Assembly: GCA_021399435.1 (NCBI GenBank)
Contig: JAJTUP010000008.1
Span: 124,001-188,000 of the forward strand
Reading direction: 5' to 3'
DNA from: Diaporthe sp. PMI_573
Taxonomy: Eukaryota > Ascomycota > Sordariomycetes > Diaporthales > Diaporthaceae
DNA: 64,000 nucleotides
In this document: piece after piece, positions 54,377-62,960 of the stretch
How the letters are laid out: every line of letters starts with the position of its first letter
Numbering within the stretch: position 1 is the first letter of the stretch
Program-made: the position numbers and the translations under genes
The notes under the pieces: generated by a model
The model's input: the letters and a program-made list of their open reading frames with translations, nothing else
The model's database searches: none
Told to the model about the DNA's origin: nothing

Positions 54377-54830
54377 TTGGTAAGGTCCTGGCGCATCCTG
54401 GTATTGTCCAAGGCACGAAGACTATGTGAAATAGTCGAAAGCAGGGATCTAAACGGTCTCATTACTGAGAAGCTGCCTAAATGGTCTGGTTCGGGTGGGT
54501 TCAGGGCAACGATGAAGTCCCGGAATGCCAGCGCCAGGGCTTTTGAATGTTTCCTTTGCAGGCGTCATTTCGAACTACGTATTTCCCTGAACAAGCACAT
54601 TCAGTTACATAGCAGTAGCAAGAATCTAAATAAGCGTTATGGAAAAACGTTTAAGTTCCTCGCTGCCAAAGTTAGTCGCTGGGAAAGCGGAAGCTATGGT
54701 TTCATGAATTTTGAGACCGTCTAGGAATCTGCGAAGCGAATTTTCAAGCCCAATCGCATGATTACTTTCTAGAAAATGAATCGCACGGTAAATGGACAGT
54801 CGCAGTGGGAGATGATCTTCCAATTGAAAT
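54377..54830 (+). pseudogene. C2H2 zinc-finger protein fragment
   Basis: The frame shows FECFLCRRHFELRISLNKHI followed by QLH, a classical C-x2-C-x12-H-x3-H finger. A degenerate second unit (YGKTFKFLAAKVSRWESGSY GF) follows, where fungal relatives have an F..L.A...H..SE.CGF pattern. TAG at 54722 follows NFETV, and similarity seems to continue (ESAKRIF). Cys and His ligands of the second finger are gone. It is probably a relic of a fungal multi-C2H2 gene. Confidence 0.6.
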
Positions 54831-55237
54831 CTTGAGTTCGAGTTCTAGTGCGGGAAACTGCCTTAGAGCATGCACTTGCTGCGCCTCAACGCCGCTTGCC
54901 CTGCCCCCCTGAAAGGTTTCCAGAATTGGATATTACCGCAGCAGCATGAGACGGTGACGGCCACGTATGATGCCTACCTTGTCCGGCGGTACTCCTTGGC
55001 TTCGCCGAGAGGCTTGATGCCAAGCTTACATTGCATCACGACCTTATCAAGGCTTGACAGGGGTAGGATCATTATTTTATACTTCAAATTAGGCAGCCGT
55101 GTCTGATTTTGATATAAAGGGGGGAGAGGGGCACAGATCCCCAATCGAAATCGCCATCAATGGTGTTCCGATATTCAAGCTTAAAAAGTAATCGCGTCAC
55201 AAACGTAACCTGCCTTTTTCACTACCTATATCAAGCC
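54831..55237. other. No supported gene
   Basis: A 78-codon ORF at 54870-55106 has no motif. The rest is the likely promoter of the next gene. Confidence 0.35.
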
Positions 55238-56455
55238 ATGGCTTCTTTCCAACTTCCCGCCGCGACATCGAACCAAGGAGATCATGCGCGACACACGGCA
55301 GGGCTTGATCAGTTGCACTTGGTTGCCAAGAGCAAAGGCCTTGAACATCTCTGGGATGACTTCCAATCCAGAACCCCAAAACTATTTGTCGATGATGTGA
55401 ATGACGGCAGGGTTGGCATAGCCGTTCCCGAGAACAATCCGGTCCAATGGATAACAGACCCTAACGAATTACGGCGTATTACTCAAAGACAATCGTCTAA
55501 ACTAATGTAAGTTTTTAGTCGTTGACTACGAGACAGAGGGGTTTTATGATTAATGGCTTCTATTAGACTCCTCGACCGGTTTAATTCATGGAGCAGGATA
55601 AACATCACCATCGACTCTTTCTCTGAAGGATGCCAATGGGCCCAAATCACACCGGAGTTTTTACACTTCGTAAAAGGGATGGGGAGAAAATTCTCATCCG
55701 AGGATGAAGACTTCATGTCATGCTATAGTATAGCCTCAGCAGACAATGGCTCATTAGGTTAGTTCCCCCACCCAAATCAGATGTCCGTTTTTAATATGCA
55801 TTAACTAATCAGTCCAACTTATAGCGCTATGCTACAACCTTCGATATTTTGAAAAGCATGGACGACAGTTGGAAGACCCCTGGTCATGCCGACAGTCAGC
55901 ACTTCACCACAGCTACTCGATAGGTTCTAACCAATCTTCTTGGGTCATCATTCAGGCACCTAAAATATTCCACGCGGAATTCGACTCCCAAGGGGGCATG
56001 ATGTCTTTGCATGTTCAATATCTGAGGGCAGGCCTTGCAAACTGGAGAGAATATCTTGATTCCTTCGATCAAGGATTCCGACGGCTCGTAAGTAAAGCCA
56101 CTGCGATCCACCAAAATTATTCTATCTAACAATATGGCTGATGGCCTTAAAGAACCAGCCGATAGCAACAGCGAACTCATACCCCACCTTCGAGGTCGCA
56201 TTTCCCAACAGGAAGCTCCTTCACGACTCCAGAATCAAACTTTTCCATGCGCAGAACATTCTCACCAATACGAAACGTAACATGGAGAGAATCCGCGAAC
56301 ATGGAAGTACGATAGCGTCCTCACAAGATCATGATCAATTTCTACAAGATTTGGATAATCTGTCCAGAGATGTTAGCAACTATATTGACACATCAAACAA
56401 GCTTGTTCAAGTAGCAGGCGAATTAATATCAATGGTAAGTGCCTGGAGACCCTGA
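55238..56455 (+). CDS. CorA-like fungal protein lacking its membrane domain (341 aa)
   Basis: Four exons (55238-55506, 55567-55757, 55825-56087, 56153-56455) join in phase. The typical N-terminal blocks of fungal CorA-like proteins are visible: LCYNLRYFEKHGRQLEDPWS then CRQSALHHSYS, SSWVIIQAPK, YLRAGLANWREYLDSFDQGF, then a long coiled helix (RIKLFHAQNILTNTKRNMER .. LDNLSRDVSNYID). In relatives this helix leads into about 100 residues more and two C-terminal transmembrane helices. Here the frame stops at TGA 56453 after MVSAWRP. A GTAAGT donor at ~56434 could splice further, but no downstream plus-strand membrane segment is found. It is probably truncated and not a transporter. Confidence 0.65.
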
Positions 56456-56779
56456 TAGTGTCCCACTCACGACGCAGCAGTGGAAGCATTCTAACTCGGG
56501 CTCATACAGTACGATAAATGCCAACCCGATAAGCGTCACAAAAGCGATGATAATAAAGGACATACAGAGCGCAAAGCAAGTGAGGTAGAATAGATGGACA
56601 TGCGATTGTTTGCTGTACGGGCTAGTTTCATGCGAATAGTGTGGGACTTCGATAAGTGGCTTGTTGGTACTTAACGATTTGGGGAGCATGATGTTCAACA
56701 CATTAGGCGAGGAAGAGCGCACATTCAGCGGTGAATGATCTTTCCTAATTCTGCGTTTATGGCTTTTGTTTTGTTTCAC
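56429..56779 (-). CDS. Possible small single-pass membrane protein (116 aa)
   Basis: The minus-strand frame begins with a very basic segment (MKQNKSHKRRIRKDHS), then LNIMLPKSLSTNKPLIEVPH, and has one strong hydrophobic stretch (LTCFALCMSFIIIAFVTLIG LAFIVLY, residues ~67-93). It overlaps the 3' end of the CorA-like gene tail to tail by 27 bp. No family is recognised, and chance cannot be excluded. Confidence 0.3.
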   Translation of the reverse strand: MKQNKSHKRRIRKDHSPLNVRSSSPNVLNIMLPKSLSTNKPLIEVPHYSHETSPYSKQSHVHLFYLTCFALCMSFIIIAFVTLIGLAFIVLYEPELECFHCCVVSGTLSGSPGTYH

Positions 56780-57671
56780 TTATTACGATGGTCAGGGGTA
56801 GAATATGTTAGCACGACGCTGTCGCGGTCGTTATTTATTTCGGACCAACCAAGGCCAGTGACTCTGAAATTTCCCGCCAGGCGCAATCTGGTATGTGATT
56901 ATGTCCGCAAGGGAAGGGATAAATCAGCGAGAAATTTGCGAGTAATACCCCAAGGGCTTTAAGGAAGGACTAATGATGGGGCGGTCCGGACGCCCATGTC
57001 ACCTGAGAGAGGGAGAGGGAGAGAGGGGGGCAGGGCATGAGTGGAAAGGGGATATGGCCGGTTCGCCTGTCGCATCGGTGATTAATTTGTATACTACTGC
57101 CGTGGTCACTTTAGGCGATGAAGGATGAATAAAGGTTACAAATACCATTTGGACGTGGAGAGCGTGATGGACACGCGCAATAAGTCGTTGGTGGTGATGG
57201 GGCTTGCTGGGGCCGCTGATATAACTTTGAGCGCCTGAAGTGGGACTCTTTGCTATGAAGTAGCAGCCTCGGCCTTTCGAATAGTCGCTGCTCTCGAAGC
57301 CAAACGAGAAAGTTTTCAATCAGACGGTCCTTGTCGTGGTACTCTAAGATATAGTGGGTGTATTGTATCATTGCCGTACTATGTAAAAGTATGTAAGTTA
57401 GTTCTCGTTGACGGATGCTCTTTGGGCAGCGGGACATTGATAGGGGTCAGGCATATGAAGCTAGTCTATGCGGGTCGATGCCGTAAATAGGTAGTTATCA
57501 CAAAGACATGTCTCATCTATCCTCCGGGCAATGACATGCAATTCTAAAAATATTAGTATAAGAATCTATAGATTATTATTATCGATACCTGAACAACTTT
57601 AAGCTAGCTAAGCCTCTCCGGAAACCAAGCGTAACTGAGTCTCAGTACATCTACAAGTAACACTAGATGCT
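56780..57671. other. No supported gene
   Basis: Contains a GA-rich microsatellite at ~57003-57030 (GAGAGAGGGAGAGGGAGAGA). Other short frames lack motifs. Confidence 0.4.
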
Positions 57672-57784
57672 CTTGACCAAGAAGGTTATCAACTCGAGAG
57701 GAAGACCTCGTGATACCAACACGTTTGCGGCAACGAAGACGGCATCTTCGGAAGCGTCGGGGAGGGCCGTGATGACCCATCAGA
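57672..57784 (+). repeat. Duplicate of a MULE transposase segment
   Basis: The segment from GACCAAGAAGG to GACCCATCAGACC matches 50095-50206 at roughly 80 percent by eye, encoding the basic hook region of the MULE fragment (N-SRGRPRD). Its right end overlaps the stop codon of the casein kinase-like gene on the other strand. Confidence 0.75.
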
Positions 57785-58935
57785 CCACTCCTGCTTGAAT
57801 TTCAGAATAGTGATCTCGATGTGTCTTCGAAGTTCGAGCGTCCGACGGATCATGTAGAGCTGCGAGAGCCAGCGCCTGTTGTTGTCTCGAATAATTTGGA
57901 GTGGTTTTCTGACTTGTAACTGGGCACTTGATGGCTTTTTGATGCCTCTCGGTCAATGGCGCCGTAGTATTGACTTGGCTCTGCATCTCCTTGAACCGTT
58001 TCTCGGTCCAGTCGAATACATGGTCGTATTTGAGCCCCTCCGCAAGAAACAGGCGACGGAAAAGCTCGCGAAGGTACGAGTAGTCCGGCTTGTCATCGAA
58101 AGCCAGGCCTCGAGCGTAGTTGATGTACGTGACAAATTCTCCAGGGAGAAAGCCGTCGCAAAGCGCCTCGGCCGACAGGCTCTCCTTCATCTCCTTGATC
58201 CTTGCGTCCTTCTCGTCGTCCGTGGCGACCTTCAGACCTTGCCATGGCAACGAGCCCCGGGCAAGGTATACAAAAACGTACCCAAGGGACTCGAGGTCAT
58301 CCCCCCAAGACTACTCTTCGTGCGCGTTAGCGAGCGGACGATCAGCATCGCGGTGGGACACCTACCACGGCCGTTGTGATTGTTGATGGTGGCGTACCGC
58401 CTCGTGCCGCCTAGCGCGAGTCCTTCGACGTGCTTGAAGCGCTCGGCATACTCGAACTCCTTGGCCAGGCCAAAGTCAATCGTGTATAATGTGTTCCCCT
58501 GCCTGCCGACTCCTATCAGGAAGTTATCCGGTTTGATGTCGCGATGTAGGAAGCCCTTCGAGTGAATATAACCAATTCGGGCGATAGCCTGGTCGGCAAT
58601 GAGGAGGATGGTCTTGAGTGAGCACTTCCAGTAGCAGTAGTTGAGCAGGTCCTCGAGCGACGGGCCGAGGGCGTCCATAACCAGCGCGTAGAAATCGCAC
58701 TCCTGCCCGAACCAATGCACCCGCGGGATTCCGACCCCGCCGGCCAGCGCCTCGTATGTCTCTTTCTCGGCTCGGAGTACCTCGGGGTTGTCTCGAACGA
58801 ACGTAAGCTTTATGGCGACCTCCTCGCCCGATGAAAGGTCGGTTCCTGCCTAGTCAGCGACGGCTGAAGCAGAGAGGGATAGCGCCGTACCAGAATAGAC
58901 GAGCCCGAAGCCTCCGGACCTCTTCCTGTGCCGCT
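57780..58935 (-). pseudogene. Casein kinase 1-like Ser/Thr kinase with one TAG
   Basis: Minus-strand exons ~58935-58891, 58845-58366 and 58315-57780. Visible are the Gly-rich loop (KRSGGFGLVYSG), the VAIK lysine (GEEVAIKLTF), CK1 signatures GGVGIPRVHWFGQECDFYAL and MDALGPSLEDLL, the catalytic loop HRDIKPDNFLIG, DFGLAKEF, and [20 protein letters not shown] then [20 protein letters not shown]. Introns are GTAGGTG..GAAG and GTACGG..GCAG. A TAG at 58311-58313 falls where CK1 proteins have Gln (..E-Q-S..DDLESLG). The extreme N-terminus is unresolved. CK1 enzymes regulate trafficking and clocks; this divergent copy is probably an accessory, mildly decayed paralogue. Confidence 0.8.
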
Positions 58936-59371
58936 CGACTTAATAGCTGCTCAGAAGTTGGCACGAATGCGCCAAGATAGGGATTATAAGGCGAGGGATC
59001 ACTTTCATTAGAGGAGTTCAATAAGTAATTAGATGCTTCATCCCTGTTGATTGCCGCGGCGAAGCTGTTTGTAGCGTATGCCTTGTTTGCCGCCTGATCA
59101 TGTAAAGTGGAATGTGACTCATAGGTGCATTCCAGATCTCTAGTTCAATCATCCTGAGCCGGGCTGTACGGATTAGAACGTCTTGGGGCGTCAATCCAAG
59201 AGAATGGGTCTTCCGTACGCTTAGATGGTTGCCTACTCTGCATGGCATGGTTGCCTTGTCGTTGACTATAGTAAACTTTCCAAACCCTGCCTACCAACCT
59301 TAAACTGAATTTCGCCCACCGAGATAGGTCTTTCATTACTCAAACTTTACTTCAAAAAGTCCTGCGATAAT
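58936..59371. other. No supported gene
   Basis: Short overlapping frames only; it may include the lost first exon of the kinase. Confidence 0.4.
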
Positions 59372-59806
59372 CTATCTGCCGATTCCAGATTTCGTGACGG
59401 CCTCCGTCTCTTTCTCTCTTATCCGCTGCTCCTGGCCGCCGTCAACGGCGTGCCGGCGCCGGCGCTTCGCTGGCACTGACGCAGGCTTAGTTTCGCTCCC
59501 GTCCGCGTCATCGTCTTCGTCCTGCACGCATTTTGCCGGCGCCGACTCACGCTCGGTCCCACTCCCTTCGAAGTCCTCGTCTGTATCCGGCGGGTGCTTT
59601 GCGGCGGCGGTAGTGGCGGAGGTAGCCCATTCGTAGTCGAGACCCATCAAGTGGCCGTAGTCATTAGCGCCCAGCAGATCATTTAGCCTGCCCCGCGCAA
59701 GCTGCGACAGCTTCTCGAGATCCTCTCGTACATGTTTGCACCTGTATTGCCACTCTTGTCGCTGGGATTCCCACCCCTTTGTGGTTTTCGTGACGACAAT
59801 AGCCAA
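59372..59806 (-). CDS. Hypothetical protein (144 aa)
   Basis: The frame has a helical start (WESQRQEWQYRCKHVREDLE then KLSQLARGRLNDLLG), an Asp/Glu/Thr-rich middle (PDTDEDFEGSGTERES) and a basic patch KRRRRHAVDGG. The composition is that of a real fungal nuclear protein, GC-rich relative to its surroundings. No domain is recognised. An upstream exon may exist beyond 59806. Confidence 0.4.
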   Translation of the reverse strand: MAIVVTKTTKGWESQRQEWQYRCKHVREDLEKLSQLARGRLNDLLGANDYGHLMGLDYEWATSATTAAAKHPPDTDEDFEGSGTERESAPAKCVQDEDDDADGSETKPASVPAKRRRRHAVDGGQEQRIREKETEAVTKSGIGR

Positions 59807-60131
59807 TAGAAAATGCTAGTCAAATTAGTCTGTATATCCTCGGCAGAAGGGTATCTCATCGAGGATAGCAAGCGTGGAAGTCCCCCTTTCTGAATCAAAG
59901 TTTACTGGAGCATTAACCCTAAATATTAGATTAAGGTTATAGCACGCACCAGAGCCAGCTGGATTACGGGAAGTGCCACACGAAGTTTTCATGGTTTCTA
60001 TAACATCAATGCTCCGGTTTATCCCTCGATGATATGGATGCAGCCTTTCCGCCAGGAGTGGCTAGATATTGGGCCTGTATGGAATAGATCTGAATCCCGT
60101 AATCCAATAGTTCGTCTAATGATGCGAACCA
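59807..60131. other. No supported gene
   Basis: No features recognised. Confidence 0.4.
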
Positions 60132-60443
60132 TCACACTCTAGGTTTCTTAGAAAACTTGTATCCAGGCCACGTCTTGGCGTGATTTGCACTTTCCACATC
60201 AGCCCAGTCCATATACATTCTGCGGATATATTCAGGCTCTAGGCCCCAACTTGCGCCACAGACTTGTGATACCGTGCAGTGATCCCTTATGTTGTAATAC
60301 TCTTTAACTTGCTTCTGATATACCTTTCGGTATAATATAAAAGCATTTGAAGGACGTTTAATTCTGCCTGGAGTCTTCCCCTTTTCGACTTCATGCCTCC
60401 TCTCAGCATCTGAACGGTGTACATAGGATTCAATATCAGGCAC
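60132..60443 (-). CDS. HMG-box protein of the MATA_HMG type (103 aa or part)
   Basis: Residues ~27-100 are a complete HMG box: RIKRPSNAFILYRKVYQKQV, then VSQVCGASWGLEPEYIRRMY and ANHAKTWPGYKFSKKPR. The RPxNAFxLYR start and the HAKxxPxYKF end are those of MATA-type sequence-specific HMG boxes in fungal transcription factors, which bend DNA. The protein stops just after the box. The start at 60443 is the first in-frame ATG; an acceptor-like TTGGAG just upstream keeps the frame (SPVPDIESYV), so an earlier exon is possible. No APN2 or SLA2 neighbours are seen, so it is unlikely to be the mating-type locus itself. Confidence 0.75.
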   Translation of the reverse strand: MPDIESYVHRSDAERRHEVEKGKTPGRIKRPSNAFILYRKVYQKQVKEYYNIRDHCTVSQVCGASWGLEPEYIRRMYMDWADVESANHAKTWPGYKFSKKPRV

Positions 60444-61009
60444 GGGCGAACCTCCAAATTAACTAAATCAATTGAAAATAAGGAATTCAAAGCAGTTGGC
60501 ACCAATTGGTGCTAAATTCAATTGACCCTTTTGCCCTGGGTGGGTGCTAGGGCTAGGTAAAGTTGATAGAGTTCGTAAAAGTGCGCGGGTAGGTGATATG
60601 CGCGGCTGGGTGATAAACCACGTTAAGGACTGCTTTGCAACAATAGACTGCATGGAACAAGGTCTCATCTTGGTACTCCAGATGGGTCTATTACTACTGA
60701 ATTGAGCATATAGATCGGGGATACTTAATTTGCATTAATTATCCTTCCACTCTAGACTGGGAGTTCCTGCCTGGTAAGACATATTCCAAATCCTCCTTCC
60801 ATCATGTAAGGTATCCAATCCATGTCAACGTCGTCGTTCTCGACAGCATAGACTGGACCAGTGACTTTTCGGCAAAATTCTCTCAGGATGTTCGCATCTT
60901 CCCAGCACTCCGTAATCACGCGTAAGTTCCGATATTTCCTCAGCTGCGTCAACGCTGTGACACTTAACATAGAGGACTACATAAAGGCTGAATTAAATGG
61001 AAAATAATA
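60444..61009. other. Mostly no gene; small ORF at 60752-60970 (minus)
   Basis: The 72-codon minus-strand ORF (YRNLRVITECWEDANILREF, VDMDWIPYMMEGGFGICL) has protein-like composition but no known domain and could be a terminal exon fragment. The rest shows nothing. Confidence 0.3.
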
Positions 61010-61060
61010 ACATGCCCGGCCCACTTTCGGCCCCCCCCCTCTGATTTGGCCCCCCTTTTC
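61010..61060 (+). mobile_element. Orphan pogo-type terminal repeat
   Basis: ACATGCCCGGCCCACTTTCG followed by GGCCCCCCCC resembles the left terminal repeat of the complete pogo element (ACGTGCCCGGCCCGGATCTC.. GGCCCCCC) and is preceded by TA at 61008-61009. No matching right end is found. The DNA that follows (61080-61225) is extremely AT-rich, as if the element body had been erased by RIP. Confidence 0.6.
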
Positions 61061-62960
61061 CACACAAATTACCTACTTCTACTTAATTTTAAAAATATTT
61101 AAAAATACGGGGTCTTTAATTCTATATATATTAAGATATTCTTGGTATATGAAAATATTTATAAAATTCTATTTATAGTATAATAGTTTTTAAAATATTT
61201 TTAAATATAAAAAATTTAAAAATGTTAAGAATCCTTAAGAGGACACGAGCGACCATCCCACACAAATTATAGAACAGGGAGTTAACCCTACTAGGCAGGT
61301 CATGAATGATTTGCCACAGCTCCTCTGCTGTGCCTGCCCTAAGACGACCAACCTGGTCATGCCGTGCGCAAGCCTCATATTCAACAGCGATTGAGCTATG
61401 ACGATAAGCAGAGGAAACCCTGGCCCGCCTATGGCTCCATTCACTGCAAACTCTTCGGCCGCTCAGGAGTACAACAGGTTCACAATCAAGGATGCCTTCA
61501 TTCCGCCGTCAACTGATCAGACACTAGAATTCTGCCCGAGGCAGTTAGTTTAAAAGTGTTTCGCAGGTGGATAGCAACAGACAATACAGTACTTATGTAT
61601 ACTGTATTGAACTGATTTTATGCTTGCGCTAATAAAGTATAAAAATTCATGTTCTATTACGCTACCTCGTGACGTTATAGTAGACAAAAACTTTGGGCTT
61701 TTCGTTTTACATATCCGATTCAGATGTTCTAGTACGATAGCCGTTTATATAGCTAAACTGGATGCTAGATTTCCTTATCCTGCTACTTAAATGATATATC
61801 GGCCGCGTGATGACATTTTAGAGTCTTTATTCCTTTGCTGATTTTACGAAATTACGTCCTAACATCAAAGAAATCTACGGCAAGCGGATAAGGCTCTCTG
61901 CGTCTTATCGGAACTGAAAATGCATATACTTGGATAGTACCATACTCGGTCATGGCCATCGGCCGTCGAGCTATCACCAAACATGATGAATCATTTGATC
62001 GAAGTATCACGACTAAGAACCTTGAAATGAGCTAGTTCTAGCCTGCAATTCCTCCATCTTGTTAGGAACCATTCTTCAAAGCGCGTAACTCTCGTGATTG
62101 AGTGAGGGTCTGAAAATTAAGCTCCAGCTGCCGTGGAATAGACTGGAGTGTTCCATTTTTATTGATGAAGCAATTCCCAACACCAGATTGGCGGATTTCG
62201 GCTCGGCTCCGGTGCTTTTCATGGATGAAGTTGCTTCTCAGCCCTCTGATCCAAGAGACTGGCCACAAACCCGTTGCCCTCTGATGAGAGCGCGTCATCA
62301 ATACACACAAAATAAAACGTCCCCCAAGCCTCCCGTCCCTCGCCGTCTGCCTCGTACCAGCGCCTCTCTCATCTCCAAGCCTCTGAAGTCTCTTTTCCCC
62401 CTCCGTGATTGCCTCCAGCAGTTGCCAGTTACACGCAAGAACAACGTCTGCCAATCCATCGTGCCTAATTTGATGTTCGTAGCCACACCGAGAAAGTCTT
62501 GCCAGGGAGCCTACACACACAGCCCAGGACAAGCCGGCTGAGACAGGCTTCATTTTGAGTGTCAATGCTATGGGAGGCCTCCACAAAAATGGCCGGCCAA
62601 GTTGTCTTTCCTTTAGGGGAAAGCTCGAGCATTTCCCTACTGTGTAGCTGATCCCATCAGACTAGTCATCGTATATCTTCCCCCATGGTGGTATCGAAGG
62701 AGGCCGCCAAATGAACTTTAGCCCCAATGGATCCCACATGTGGGCTTGCGGAAGATGTTGCCAAACAAGGTCACAAACAGGTCCTCCGCTAGCCCGGCTC
62801 GAAATGCCCTCTCTGGCCTGACCGTCCCATGCCTGGCTGTGATGATCGCTAATACTTAAGGCAGCCGGTTCCCTTCACGAATCACTTGCCTCGCCTTATC
62901 TCATTCCAACTTCTCTCCCCCAACAATTTCCCACATCAACACCAAGAGCCGACCGCCGCC
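61061..62960. other. AT-rich island then no supported gene
   Basis: 61080-61225 is nearly pure A/T. 62062-62586 carries overlapping ORFs of 174 (minus) and 147 (plus) codons without motifs. The last ~100 bp (62860-62960) are CT-rich and end with CCGCCGCCATGG, a good translation-start context for the next gene. Confidence 0.45.

Noticed and set aside
60132..60443. Mating-type locus
   Set aside because: Only an HMG box is present; none of the usual flanking genes or other MAT genes is recognised in the window.
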